Shown here in pieces: positions 34,177-43,287 of a DNA stretch of 64,000 nucleotides. Made by a program: the position numbers and the translations under genes. Origin of the DNA: CBFDBF01 sp050304615 (GTDB lineage Bacteria > Pseudomonadota > Gammaproteobacteria > Chromatiales > Chromatiaceae); the NCBI GenBank assembly GCA_050304615.1, contig JBNLDW010000003.1, positions 1 to 64,000 on the forward strand, in the 5' to 3' direction. Position 1 is the first letter of the stretch. Each line of letters starts with the position of its first letter. The notes below the pieces were generated by a model that was given only the letters and a program-made list of their open reading frames with translations, made no database searches and was not told the DNA's origin.

Positions 34177-35346
34177 ATGTCAAAAGATTTCACCTTTACC
34201 TCGGAGTCGGTCTCCGAGGGACACCCGGATAAGATGGCTGACCAGATCTCGGATGCAGTACTGGATGAGATCCTCCGCCTTGATCCTAATCCGGAACATG
34301 CACGGGTCGCTTGTGAAACCATGATCAAGACCGGTGTGGCTATTGTCGCTGGTGAGATCACTACCGAGGCGTGGGTCGATCTGGACGAGCTGGTACGTGG
34401 GGTTATCTGTGATATCGGCTACACCAGCTCTGATGTCGGCTTTGATGGCCATACCTGTGCCGTTATGTCGCTGATCGGCAAGCAGTCAACTAACATAGCT
34501 CAAGGCGTTGACCGCCAGAAGCCTGAGGAGCAGGGTGCAGGCGACCAGGGTTTGATGTTTGGTTATGCCACCAATGAGACCGACGTACTAATGCCGGCAC
34601 CTATCACCTACTCTCACCTGCTGGTTAAGCGCCAGTCAGAGATGCGCAAACAGCAGGTTCTTCCGTGGTTGCGGCCTGATGCCAAGAGCCAGGTCACCCT
34701 GCGCTACGAGGATGGTAAGGTGGTCGCGGCTGATGCCGTAGTTCTCTCAACCCAGCATGACCCGGATATCTCAAATAGCGATCTGCGTGAAGCGGTGATG
34801 GAGCATATCATCCTACCAATACTGCCGAAGGAGTGGATTCACGCCGGCACCAAGTTTCATATCAACCCCACTGGATCATTTGTGATCGGAGGTCCGGTTG
34901 GTGACTGCGGCCTTACCGGGCGTAAGATTATTGTGGACACCTATGGGGGTGCTGCCCGCCACGGCGGCGGGGCATTCTCTGGTAAGGATCCATCCAAGGT
35001 GGATCGCTCGGCCGCCTATGCCGGGCGTTATGTGGCCAAGAATATTGTTGCTGCAGGGCTTGCAGACCGCTGTGAAATTCAGGTCTCTTACGCTATTGGG
35101 GTGGCAGATCCGACCTCTATCAGCATCAATACATTTGGCACCGCCAAGATAGATGAGGCGAAGATTGCGGCACTGGTAGAAGAGCACTTCGACCTACATC
35201 CATATGCCATTGTCCAGACGCTTGATCTAGTCCGTCCGATCTATAGAAAAACCGCATCCTATGGCCACTTTGGACGAGAAGAGCCGGAGTTCACCTGGGA
35301 GCAAACCGACAAGGCCGAGCTGCTGCGTGAGGCAGCCGGACTATAA
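34177..35346 (+). CDS. metK: S-adenosylmethionine synthetase
   Basis: It forms SAM from methionine and ATP. The 389-residue product has the ATP motif GAGDQGLMFGYAT, the phosphate-binding GGGAFSGKDPSKVDRSAAY, SEGHPDKMADQISDA at the N terminus and the standard C-terminal SYGHFGRE. It opens a three-gene methyl-cycle block with ahcY and metF. Confidence 0.97.
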   Translation: MSKDFTFTSESVSEGHPDKMADQISDAVLDEILRLDPNPEHARVACETMIKTGVAIVAGEITTEAWVDLDELVRGVICDIGYTSSDVGFDGHTCAVMSLIGKQSTNIAQGVDRQKPEEQGAGDQGLMFGYATNETDVLMPAPITYSHLLVKRQSEMRKQQVLPWLRPDAKSQVTLRYEDGKVVAADAVVLSTQHDPDISNSDLREAVMEHIILPILPKEWIHAGTKFHINPTGSFVIGGPVGDCGLTGRKIIVDTYGGAARHGGGAFSGKDPSKVDRSAAYAGRYVAKNIVAAGLADRCEIQVSYAIGVADPTSISINTFGTAKIDEAKIAALVEEHFDLHPYAIVQTLDLVRPIYRKTASYGHFGREEPEFTWEQTDKAELLREAAGL

Positions 35347-35392
35347 CAGGTAGGGTGATCTATAGGTTATTTTACCTGTTTACAAACTACTC

Positions 35393-35464
35393 TCCCGAGG
35401 AGCGCTGCACCCCATCTTCTGCTGGGGCCAGGCTCGGGAATTTCAAGATTTTCAACGGCGCTCA
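35393..35464 (+). promoter_or_regulatory. S-adenosylhomocysteine riboswitch
   Basis: The leader 22 bp before ahcY carries the SAH-riboswitch core: cccgaggagcgctgc, a hairpin ccccatcttctgctgggg, gccaggctcggg closing the P1 helix, and aacggcgctca, whose ggcgctc can pair with gagcgc to form the pseudoknot. Known riboswitches of this class switch on ahcY-type genes when SAH accumulates. It would control ahcY and probably metF. Confidence 0.93.
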
Positions 35465-35485
35465 TTTTTTCTGGAGACCGAAACC

Positions 35486-36883
35486 ATGAGCGATTACAAA
35501 GTAGCTGATATCTCCCTGGCCGACTGGGGCCGTAAAGAGATGACCATTGCCGAGACTGAAATGCCGGGGCTTATGGCCCTGCGCAAGAAGTACGGCAAGA
35601 CCAAACCACTGAGCGGCGCCCGCATTACCGGCTCCCTCCATATGACCATCCAGACAGCGGTCTTGATCGAGACCCTGGTAGAACTGGGTGCCCAGGTACG
35701 CTGGTGTTCGTGCAATATCTTCTCTACCCAGGATCACGCCGCGGCTGCTATTGCCGCCGCCGGGGTCCCGGTATACGCCTGGAAGGGTGAAAGCCTGGAA
35801 GAGTACTGGTGGTGTACCGAACAGGTGCTTAACTGGCCAGATGGGCAACAGCCAAACATGATCCTGGATGACGGTGGTGATGCCACTCTGCTGGTACACA
35901 AGGGCGTAGAGTATGCCAATGCTGGAGCAGTACCGGAGCCCAAGGCAGGTGACCCAGATGAGTGGAAGGTGATACTTGGTGTGCTCAAGCGCAGCCTGGA
36001 AGAGGATCCCAAGCGCTACCACAAGATGGCCGATTCCATCCTTGGGGTCACCGAAGAGACCACCACCGGGGTACACCGTCTATACCAGATGCAAAAGGCT
36101 GGTGAGCTGCTTTTCCCTGCAATGAACGTCAACGACTCGGTGACCAAATCCAAGTTTGATAACCTCTACGGCTGCCGCGAATCCCTGGTGGATGGGATTA
36201 AACGCGCCACCGATGTGATGATCGCCGGCAAGATTGCCGTGGTCTGCGGCTACGGCGATGTAGGCAAGGGCTCTACTCAGTCCCTGAGTGGCCTTGGTGC
36301 CACCGTCTGGGTCACTGAAATTGATCCTATATGCGCCCTGCAGGCGGCGATGGAGGGATTCAGGGTAGTGACTATGGATGAGGCGGCAGCTCTGGCCGAC
36401 ATCTTCGTCACCACCACCGGTAATAAGAACATCATCACCCACGACCATATGGCCGCGATGAAGAATCAGGCCATCGTCTGTAACATCGGCCATTTTGATA
36501 ACGAGATAGATATCCCCGGAATACAACAGTACCCGTGGGAGAATATCAAGCCGCAGGTGGATCACGTTATCTTTCCCGACGGCAAGCGCATCATCATGCT
36601 GGCCGAGGGACGGCTGGTAAATCTGGGTTGCGCCACCGGCCACCCCAGCTTTGTGATGTCTAACTCATTCACCAATCAGGTGCTGGCGCAGATTGAGCTG
36701 TTCACCAAGGGCGATGAGTATCCGCTTGGGGTCTATGTCCTGCCGAAAAAGCTGGATGAAGAGGTGGCCCGTCTACACCTGGAGAGAATCGGTGCCCATC
36801 TGACCGTACTGACCCAGGAACAGGCCGACTACATCGGTGTACCGGTTGAAGGACCGTACAAACCAGAGCATTATCGTTACTAG
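35486..36883 (+). CDS. ahcY: Adenosylhomocysteinase
   Basis: It splits the methylation by-product SAH into adenosine and homocysteine. The 465-residue product carries the NAD-binding GYGDVGKGSTQSL, ITGSLHMTIQTAVLIETL, the catalytic NDSVTKSKFDN, and the terminal KPEHYRY. The length with the extra segment near residues 150-185 is that of the bacterial long form. It lies under the SAH riboswitch. Confidence 0.97.
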   Translation: MSDYKVADISLADWGRKEMTIAETEMPGLMALRKKYGKTKPLSGARITGSLHMTIQTAVLIETLVELGAQVRWCSCNIFSTQDHAAAAIAAAGVPVYAWKGESLEEYWWCTEQVLNWPDGQQPNMILDDGGDATLLVHKGVEYANAGAVPEPKAGDPDEWKVILGVLKRSLEEDPKRYHKMADSILGVTEETTTGVHRLYQMQKAGELLFPAMNVNDSVTKSKFDNLYGCRESLVDGIKRATDVMIAGKIAVVCGYGDVGKGSTQSLSGLGATVWVTEIDPICALQAAMEGFRVVTMDEAAALADIFVTTTGNKNIITHDHMAAMKNQAIVCNIGHFDNEIDIPGIQQYPWENIKPQVDHVIFPDGKRIIMLAEGRLVNLGCATGHPSFVMSNSFTNQVLAQIELFTKGDEYPLGVYVLPKKLDEEVARLHLERIGAHLTVLTQEQADYIGVPVEGPYKPEHYRY

Positions 36884-36913
36884 ACAGAGCTGGATCAGGG
36901 GCACAGCACCACT

Positions 36914-37774
36914 ATGCAATCACAAAAGAGATTCGATAAGATCTTCAGCTTTGAGCTATTCCCGCCCAAGACAGATGCGGGGATGGATAAGCTGCATCTC
37001 ACAGTGGCAGAACTGTCTGCAGTAAATCCTGCCTATTTCTCTGTGACCTACGGTGCCGGCGGCTCCACTCAGGAGCGCACCTTTGAGACCGTCGACTGGC
37101 TTTGCAGCCAGGGGATAACCACCAATCCGCACCTCTCATGTATCGGCTCCCACCGAGAAGAGGTCCTGGAGATCCTGCAGCGCTACCAGCAGCAGGGGAT
37201 ACGCCGCCTGGTGGCACTACGTGGCGATATGCCATCGGGGATGGGGGAATCGGGAGACTTCCGTTATGCCAATGAACTAGTTGAGTTTATCCGCGCCGAG
37301 ACCGGTGATCAGTTCCATCTTGAGGTGGCCGCCTACCCGGAGTTCCACCCTCAGGCGACAAGTGCCAAGGATGATCTGAAGAATTTTGCCCGTAAGGTAA
37401 AAAGTGGTGCTAATGGCGCTATCACCCAGTATTTCTATAATCCTGATGCCTATCTGCGCTTTGTTGAGAGCTGTGAGCAGATGGGACTGGATATACCGAT
37501 CATACCTGGCATCATGCCGATCAATAACTACCCCCAGTTGGCCCGCTTCTCCGACGCCTGCGGCGCCGAGATCCCCCGCTGGCTACGCAAGCGGATGGAG
37601 GGGTTTGGTGAGGATGATCCAGAGGGCGCCCGCGCCTATGGCCTGGATGTGGTCACGGAGCTATGTAGCCGTCTCCTAGAGATCGGTGCACCCGGCCTCC
37701 ACTTCTACACCATGAACCAGTCCGAACTGCCGCTTACCATCTGGAAGAGGCTTGGGCTATCCCCAATAGACTAG
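36914..37774 (+). CDS. metF: Methylenetetrahydrofolate reductase
   Basis: A flavoprotein making 5-methyl-THF for methionine synthesis. The 286-residue protein shows FELFPPKTDAGMDKL, SVTYGAGGSTQERT, the RGDMPSGMG loop and PGIMPINNYPQL. It follows ahcY after 30 bp and completes the methyl-cycle block. Confidence 0.95.
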   Translation: MQSQKRFDKIFSFELFPPKTDAGMDKLHLTVAELSAVNPAYFSVTYGAGGSTQERTFETVDWLCSQGITTNPHLSCIGSHREEVLEILQRYQQQGIRRLVALRGDMPSGMGESGDFRYANELVEFIRAETGDQFHLEVAAYPEFHPQATSAKDDLKNFARKVKSGANGAITQYFYNPDAYLRFVESCEQMGLDIPIIPGIMPINNYPQLARFSDACGAEIPRWLRKRMEGFGEDDPEGARAYGLDVVTELCSRLLEIGAPGLHFYTMNQSELPLTIWKRLGLSPID

Positions 37775-37847
37775 GTAATTAGTTTCGCAGCATATCCAAC
37801 TCGGATCTCTTCTCCCTCATGGGTGAAGGAGGTATTTCCAATAGTTT

Positions 37848-38371
37848 CGGTAATAAGTTTCGCAGCTTATCTAGTTGTTACCTATTTCCTTACACCGGTG
37901 CGTTAGCTGCAAGTCCTTTTCTAATACTCGCTCATAAAATTGCCGGGAGCAATTTTACGCGTAAGCCCCGAAGGGGTGAGGCGCAGGGATGCGCCGAACA
38001 AAAGAAAGGGACGAAAGAAAAGAGCGCCCGGGCGTTACACCCTACGGGTGCCCTGCGCTTCTCGTTGCAACACACGGGTCTTGGGGTGGTCACCCAAAAC
38101 CTCCTGCGACGCAGCCGAGTACCGGAACCGATACAGGTTTAGGCCCAAAGGGGCGCCACAGGGAAGTGGTGCCTGCAGCGAGGGATAGGGATATCCCTTC
38201 GCTGGAGCCCCTGGGGCGGTGAGGAACGCAGGGAACCACGTAGTGGCAAGTCGTGGAGTGTCTTTTTCTTTCGCCTATTTCTTTTGGACAAGCAAAAGAA
38301 ATAGGCTCGTAGCACTTGCTGGAAGCAATGGAAAATTCTCAGAACTATAAAGGCTACGAAACTAATTACCG
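37848..38371. repeat. MITE-like dispersed repeat R1, copy d (most complete)
   Basis: Outer inverted ends cggtaataagtttcgcagc (37848-37866) and ggctacgaaactaattaccg (38352-38371) enclose inner inverted aaaagaaa-rich ends (about 37998 and 38280-38310) and a core with gcgacgcagccgagtaccgg and gcgccacagggaagtggtgc hairpins. Another outer-end copy at 37775-37792 lies just after metF. No open frame with gene-like features is visible. Confidence 0.8.
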
Positions 38372-38457
38372 AAGCTGCTATAACAATATAAAAGGCCCAA
38401 TGGGGCAGGAGTCCGCTCCTGACATCACCCACTAGTGGGGATGAAATTAAATAACTA

Positions 38458-38703
38458 CTATTTAATAAGCCTTGCCAGCCACAGCAGCACCACGGCACCG
38501 ATGGTGGCGGTAATCAGTGCACCGATGATCCCACCGGCGGTAATACCGAGAAGTCCAAACAGGAAGCCACCAAGAAGCGCGCCGATAACACCCACTACGA
38601 TGTTGCCGATGGCACCAAAACCGCGCCCCTTCATGATATTTCCGGCAAACCATCCGGCCGCAGCACCAATCAGCAGAAATAGCAGTAAATTTGTTATACC
38701 CAT
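38458..38703 (-). CDS. GlsB/YeaQ/YmgE-family stress membrane protein
   Basis: An 81-residue glycine-rich inner-membrane protein (three hydrophobic segments, GWFAGNIMKGRGFGAIGNI and GALLGGFLFGLLG). The family is transglycosylase-associated and often stress-induced. It is a single-gene unit beside the R1 repeat. Confidence 0.88.
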   Translation of the reverse strand: MGITNLLLFLLIGAAAGWFAGNIMKGRGFGAIGNIVVGVIGALLGGFLFGLLGITAGGIIGALITATIGAVVLLWLARLIK

Positions 38704-38765
38704 TGTCTTCTCCCCGTGCCAGTTTATGATTATCAGAACGACGCTCTCATGCTACCACAAACACA

Positions 38766-39887
38766 TTAATCCCCAAAACTGGTTCCCAACTTCCTCGCGC
38801 TGTCAATCCAGTGGTGATCCAAAGGGACCGTCTTGCGCTTGCCGGCTACCTCCTCTAGGGGCACAGCTACGACACCTTCACCGCGCGCCGCCACCATTAC
38901 GCCAAACCTCCCCTGAGCAATAAAGTCCGCACAGGCCGTGCCTAATCTACTGGCCAGCATACGGTCGGCCGCAGAGGGGGTACCGCCACGCTGTAGATGT
39001 CCCAGGATAGTTATCCGCGACTCCAATCCAGTGAGCTCTTCCAGCATACGAGATAGCTCCAGCGTCTTGTCTGCATAGCGGGAGTAGTACCGCGCCAGCT
39101 TGACCTTGGCCTCTTTTCTATCCTGTTTATTGGTAGCGTTCTTCTTCTGCTGCTGTAACGCCTGGAAGATCTTAGACTCATCCAGCGACACCGCACCCTC
39201 CGCCATTGCCACGATACTGAACTTCTTACCACCCCGTACCCGCTCCCGTATGGCATCGGCAATCTTGCCAATATCGTAGGGTATCTCCGGGATAAGGATG
39301 ACATCAGCACCGCCGGCAATACCCGCCCCCAGCGCCAACCAGCCAGCCCGGTTACCCATAATCTCGACCACAATAATTCGGTGGTGGCTGTGGGCAGTAC
39401 TATGTAGACGATCTATCGCCTCAGTGGCGATCCCCAGCGCAGTATCAAAACCAAAGGTGGCGTCGGTCATGGCTATGTCATTATCGATAGTCTTAGGTAG
39501 GGTTATGATATTTAGCCCCCGCTCAGATAGGCGCAGGGCATTCTTCTGAGTACCATCACCACCCAAACAGACCAGCCCATCCAGGTTATTGTTCCTATAA
39601 TTCTCAACGATGACGTCGGTCATATCCTGCTTCTTTCCATCTACCAGCATGCGGTGTGGTTTATCCCTGCTAGTACCCAGGATGGTGCCACCGATAGTAA
39701 GTATGCCTGAGAGCATATGCCCGTCGAGCAGGACTGAACGATTCTCCATCAGGCCACGAAACCCGTCCCGGAACCCGATCAACTGCATGCCATAACTGCC
39801 CTGTATTGCCTTACCAACACCACGGATGGCCGCATTGAGTCCAGGGCTGTCACCCCCAGCTGTCAATATACCGATATTTTTTGCCAT
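38766..39887 (-). CDS. pfk: 6-phosphofructokinase, mixed-type active site
   Basis: A 373-residue enzyme of the PfkA/Pfp family. The motifs are GILTAGGDSPGLNAAIRG, GGDGTQKNA, LPKTIDNDIAMTD, and EIMGNRAGWLALGAGIAGGADVILIPE. The phosphoryl-donor positions read Gly (GGDG, corresponding to E. coli Gly104) and Lys (PKTIDND, corresponding to Gly124). This combination is found in some ATP-dependent enzymes related to PPi-PFKs, so the donor is uncertain; ATP is more likely than PPi. Confidence 0.9.
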   Translation of the reverse strand: MAKNIGILTAGGDSPGLNAAIRGVGKAIQGSYGMQLIGFRDGFRGLMENRSVLLDGHMLSGILTIGGTILGTSRDKPHRMLVDGKKQDMTDVIVENYRNNNLDGLVCLGGDGTQKNALRLSERGLNIITLPKTIDNDIAMTDATFGFDTALGIATEAIDRLHSTAHSHHRIIVVEIMGNRAGWLALGAGIAGGADVILIPEIPYDIGKIADAIRERVRGGKKFSIVAMAEGAVSLDESKIFQALQQQKKNATNKQDRKEAKVKLARYYSRYADKTLELSRMLEELTGLESRITILGHLQRGGTPSAADRMLASRLGTACADFIAQGRFGVMVAARGEGVVAVPLEEVAGKRKTVPLDHHWIDSARKLGTSFGD

Positions 39888-39942
39888 ACCTATTCCCTAT
39901 GCAGTTGAGTTATCATTTAATGATAGCGTGAAATAGAGACCA

Positions 39943-40674
39943 ATGAGAAATCCAAGGATCTTTTCCCCACAACCGCTTGCCCCTGACCAGGAGATAGTCC
40001 TGGAGGCCGCAGCGACCCGCCATCTGGCCCAGGTGTTGCGCCTGAAGCCGGGCATGGAGATCACCCTGTTCAATGGGGATAGCAGGGAGTACCAGGCACA
40101 ATTGACCGCATGCAGCAAAGAGGGCGCCACGGCCATGGTACTAACCGCATCTGAACCGGAACCGCAACCACCACTCTCTATCCATCTTGCCATTGGCATA
40201 TCAAAGGGGGAGCGGATGGAATTTGCCCTACAGAAATCAGTGGAGTTGGGGGTTATGGAGATCACCCCACTCTTCACCCAGCGCTGTGTGGTACGTCTAC
40301 AAGGCGAGCGCCTGGAGAAAAGGCTCAACCACTGGCGCGGCATAGTCACTGCCGCCTGCGAACAGTCTGGCCGTTGCCTCATACCGCAACTACACCAGGC
40401 CACCGACCTTGCAACATGGTTGGCCAACCGAAATGGCGGAGGCATCCTGCTGGATCACCGCAGCAACAGCAGCACCTTCGCCGATCTACCCGCACCTACT
40501 GATGAGATATGCCTGCTAATCGGACCGGAGGGCGGACTTGATGAGAATGAACGTAAACTGGCCACAGCGGCAGGATTCACCGGGGTACGGCTAGGGCCGC
40601 GGATCATGCGCACCGAAACCGCACCGCTGGCAGCGATCAGCGCTATACAGATGCTATGGGGAGACTTTCGCTGA
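39943..40674 (+). CDS. rsmE: 16S rRNA m3U1498 methyltransferase
   Basis: A SPOUT-fold methyltransferase. The 243-residue product has MRNPRIFSPQPL, TRHLAQVLRLKPGMEI in the N-terminal PUA-like domain, LIGPEGGLDENE and LGPRIMRTETAPLAAIS, which build the SAM-binding trefoil knot. It is divergent from pfk. Confidence 0.95.
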   Translation: MRNPRIFSPQPLAPDQEIVLEAAATRHLAQVLRLKPGMEITLFNGDSREYQAQLTACSKEGATAMVLTASEPEPQPPLSIHLAIGISKGERMEFALQKSVELGVMEITPLFTQRCVVRLQGERLEKRLNHWRGIVTAACEQSGRCLIPQLHQATDLATWLANRNGGGILLDHRSNSSTFADLPAPTDEICLLIGPEGGLDENERKLATAAGFTGVRLGPRIMRTETAPLAAISAIQMLWGDFR

Positions 40675-41047
40675 ACTACTCACCGCGCCACTCACCAACC
40701 CCTTTGTAGGCGAAACTACCACGCCAAAGCATACATCATTCATATCCTGCGACATCGGTAGAAAGCGGCCAATAGCGGAAGTTGGTGACTAAGAGTACGG
40801 GAGCCATGAAAAAAAACAAACCGAACCGGACATAAAAGACAATCCTTTTTCCAAGATCGTTAGTCTGGTAACCTCAATAGAAAGTAGGGAATATAAAAAC
40901 AGTGGCGGGGATGCTCTCCTCAAAAGAAACCATCCTTAGCTTAATCTAAATGAGAATTATTCCGTGGCGGCATATCTCAATATTGTTGCCAGCGGCATAT
41001 CTCAATATTGGGCGCAGCTACATAATCAACTGTTAGAACTACAAATA
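40675..41047 (+). pseudogene. Degenerate intergenic stretch, possible gene remnant
   Basis: An ATG at 40807 is followed by a run of eight A and stops quickly, but one base of shift gives TEPDIKDNPFSKIVSLVTS and on to a TAG near 40936; the same frame then continues into the 40964 ORF. A 19-bp direct repeat gcggcatatctcaatattg lies at 40967-40985 and 40992-41010. It may be a decayed cassette gene. No terminator for rsmE is seen. Confidence 0.35.
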
Positions 41048-41317
41048 ATGGATAAAGAAAAGAAAAAGGAATCATGGTTAAGCGAAGCACCAAACTGGCT
41101 TCTAGCTGTTGTATTTGTGGTTTTGCTGCTCCTTTTCATTGCTACTAATTACTGGAAGCTCTTTTCATCGTCAAATTGGGGTGAGCAATATTTTGAGGGT
41201 AAAAGTATATTTACCTTGCTTGGAGATCTGAAGGCACATATAGAGCCACTCATTTTGTTTGCTGTTTCTATTATTGTGGGTTTAGTAGTCTATTGGCTTA
41301 ATGGTAAGAAATCATGA
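41048..41317 (+). CDS. Small two-helix membrane protein, cassette gene
   Basis: About 89 residues from ATG 41048 (MDKEKKKESWLSEAPNW), with two hydrophobic helices (LLAVVFVVLLLLFIA and LILFAVSIIVGLVVYWL). The frame is open from GTG 40964, but that extension crosses a direct repeat, and a GTTAGAA boundary at 41032 sits just before ATG 41048. It ends 3 bp before an attC-like site. No family recognised. Confidence 0.55.
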   Translation: MDKEKKKESWLSEAPNWLLAVVFVVLLLLFIATNYWKLFSSSNWGEQYFEGKSIFTLLGDLKAHIEPLILFAVSIIVGLVVYWLNGKKS

Positions 41318-41320
41318 AAG

Positions 41321-41404
41321 TTCTAACAAACACATCAAGATCGTTCGCTGTCGCTCACTGGGACGCCCAGCTTCGCTGCGCGCCCCTTATGTAAAACGTT
41401 AGCA
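41321..41404 (+). other. attC: Integron attC-like recombination site
   Basis: Plus-strand site from TTCTAAC (41321-41327) to GTTAGCA (41398-41404), 84 bp. Outer arms pair loosely (aacaaacacat / cttatgtaaaacgtt) and the centre holds ctgggacgcccag. It lies between two same-strand genes, with the next start 17 bp away. Confidence 0.65.
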
Positions 41405-41420
41405 TATATATAATACTGGT

Positions 41421-42143
41421 ATGAACGAACCAACACCAACTCCGCAAAGAAAGAAAAAAAAGCGAAGAAGGAAAAGTCCATTACCTCCTCCTGATATGCA
41501 GTCTCACAGGAAAAACGCAAATAGAGCATCGCAAAAATTAAAAAATGGGGAGCATCTTTCTGGAGAGGAGCTTATTGCGCTTTTTAAAGCAGACTATATA
41601 GAAAACGATAGCTTAGAAGAGGTAATTAAAATTTATGGACAAGATGAGTCGTTGAAATTATTTGAGGGGTTTGACTGGAATAAAAAGAAAAAACAAGCGA
41701 AAAAACAATCAACTATTATCTGTCCAAGTATCGAGCTTGAGCTTATAGGGTATTTTAAAAAGCATCCAAGCCAATTATATGAGATATCACCAAGAAAGTT
41801 TGAAGAATTTGTAGCGGCTATTTTCAAAAACCATGGTTTTGATGTTGAGCTAACTCCAGAAACAAGAGATGGCGGCATGGATATTATTGCGGTGCATAAG
41901 TCACCGCTAACCGGAAATACTGTTAGCCTAATTGAATGTAAGCGCTATTCGCTAGAGAACAGGGTTGGGATTGGCGTCGTTCAGAGATTGCTGGGCAATG
42001 TAATACAGCAAGAGGCGCATAAAGGTATAGTAGTAACAACATCTTTCTTTACTAAAGATGCTGTTGCGGTGTCAAATCAATCAAATAATATTTTGACCTT
42101 AAATGACTACTCAGCGATCCTGTCATGGCTAGAGTCAATTTGA
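41421..42143 (+). CDS. Mrr-type restriction endonuclease, cassette gene
   Basis: A 240-residue protein. N terminus basic (QRKKKKRRRKS), a helical middle part, then the Mrr catalytic domain: FEEFVAAIFKNHGFDVEL, the metal Asp in GGMDIIAVHK, and SLIECKRYS (the E-x-K), followed by VGIGVVQRLLGNV and KGIVVTTSFFTKDA. Mrr-like nucleases cut modified or foreign DNA or have repair roles. A defence role in an integron cassette is plausible; substrate unknown. Confidence 0.85.
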   Translation: MNEPTPTPQRKKKKRRRKSPLPPPDMQSHRKNANRASQKLKNGEHLSGEELIALFKADYIENDSLEEVIKIYGQDESLKLFEGFDWNKKKKQAKKQSTIICPSIELELIGYFKKHPSQLYEISPRKFEEFVAAIFKNHGFDVELTPETRDGGMDIIAVHKSPLTGNTVSLIECKRYSLENRVGIGVVQRLLGNVIQQEAHKGIVVTTSFFTKDAVAVSNQSNNILTLNDYSAILSWLESI

Positions 42144-42234
42144 GCTTTGATAGTGCTAACAACAGCATAGAGACCCATGATGCAGGCAGAAGACACAACT
42201 TTTGTAGATACGGGATTCGACAGCCATGATAATT

Positions 42235-42297
42235 GGGGTCAGTGTGAAAACTTCTTAACTGCAGAAATATTTTGCTGCGTATTTTTACACTGCCCCC
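42235..42297. repeat. Variant hairpin repeat (family A-like)
   Basis: Feet ggggtcagtgtgaaaa and tttttacactgcccc match family A, but the loop (cttaactgcagaaatatttt) differs. It follows the Mrr gene, after a possible half attC (gtgctaacaacagc at about 42157). No gene fits between 42144 and 42400. Confidence 0.65.
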
Positions 42298-42409
42298 TGA
42301 ATTATGCAAGATATTACCCTAGATGCTTAAAATCAAAAGTCAATTTGGTAAGACGCTATCGAAATGTTCGCTTTGGACATGAGCTACACACTTAATTAGT
42401 AGGAGAACA

Positions 42410-43189
42410 TTGAAACACATTGGATTAATAAACCCCAGTAAGTTAATAGATACCTTAAATTGGATAGGCCCACCAATAATAGTAATCTATTTCTTCAGTA
42501 TGTTTGCATATCCGTGGCTCGAAAATAATGGTGATTGGACACTTGTGCAAAATGTGTGGGATAGGTGGCAAAGTTTAAACGTTGGTATGCTAGCTTTTAT
42601 TTCAAGCCTCATTGCTTTCAATATAGCTCGATATAATGCGGAAAAGCAGCGAAAAAGAGATTTCTCTGCTGCTAAAGCATTTTTACCGGCCGCACTTGCA
42701 GAACTTTGCGAGTATCTAAAATCAAGTGCAAATATATTTATTCAAGGCTGGGAGATAGATGATGATAATGTAACAACTGTTGAGACACCAAATATGCCTG
42801 TTGGCTATAAAGATGTATTTCAGAATTGCATTAGATATGCTGAGGATGATGTAGGAGATTACCTTGCATACATATTAATGAGACTACAGATACACAACTC
42901 TCGGTTAAGTGATTATGTTAATAACCTAGGAAGACCAGATCGCTTGAATCCAGATCGGCATAATTTGTTTTCTTATCTTTTTCGTCTAGGTGAACTACAA
43001 GCACTTATAGGCAAGCTATTTAAATTTGCAAGAAATGAAGAGAGTTTTAAATATCACTCATTGGAATGGGAAGATTACAGCAACGCTTATGGAAATCTTG
43101 AAATCTGGTATTCTGATTTTAAAATTAATGAAACTATGAACTTGGAAGACTTAACAAAACGAGCTATAGCAAATAATGAGATCATATGA
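42410..43189 (+). CDS. Hypothetical membrane-anchored protein
   Basis: A 259-residue protein with a TTG start 5 bp after AGGAG. Two N-terminal membrane helices (IGPPIIVIYFFSMFAYPWL and VGMLAFISSLIAFNIARY) precede a cytosolic, mostly helical region starting with KQRKRDFSAAKAFLPAALAELCEYL. The layout resembles short phage-defence or sensor proteins but has no recognised signature. AT-rich; part of the third accessory cluster. Confidence 0.6.
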   Translation: MKHIGLINPSKLIDTLNWIGPPIIVIYFFSMFAYPWLENNGDWTLVQNVWDRWQSLNVGMLAFISSLIAFNIARYNAEKQRKRDFSAAKAFLPAALAELCEYLKSSANIFIQGWEIDDDNVTTVETPNMPVGYKDVFQNCIRYAEDDVGDYLAYILMRLQIHNSRLSDYVNNLGRPDRLNPDRHNLFSYLFRLGELQALIGKLFKFARNEESFKYHSLEWEDYSNAYGNLEIWYSDFKINETMNLEDLTKRAIANNEII

Positions 43190-43287
43190 AGAACAATTCA
43201 AATAGATTTTTAGGAAATAATATATAGTCCGCTATTGGCACGCAAGGGATAGACAGTAGGTAATATCAAAACAATAAGGAGTATATT

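Noticed and set aside
40675..40960. A small RNA or tRNA gene downstream of rsmE
   Set aside because: I found no cloverleaf, tmRNA, 6S RNA or terminator-bound element; only the possible gene remnant is reported.
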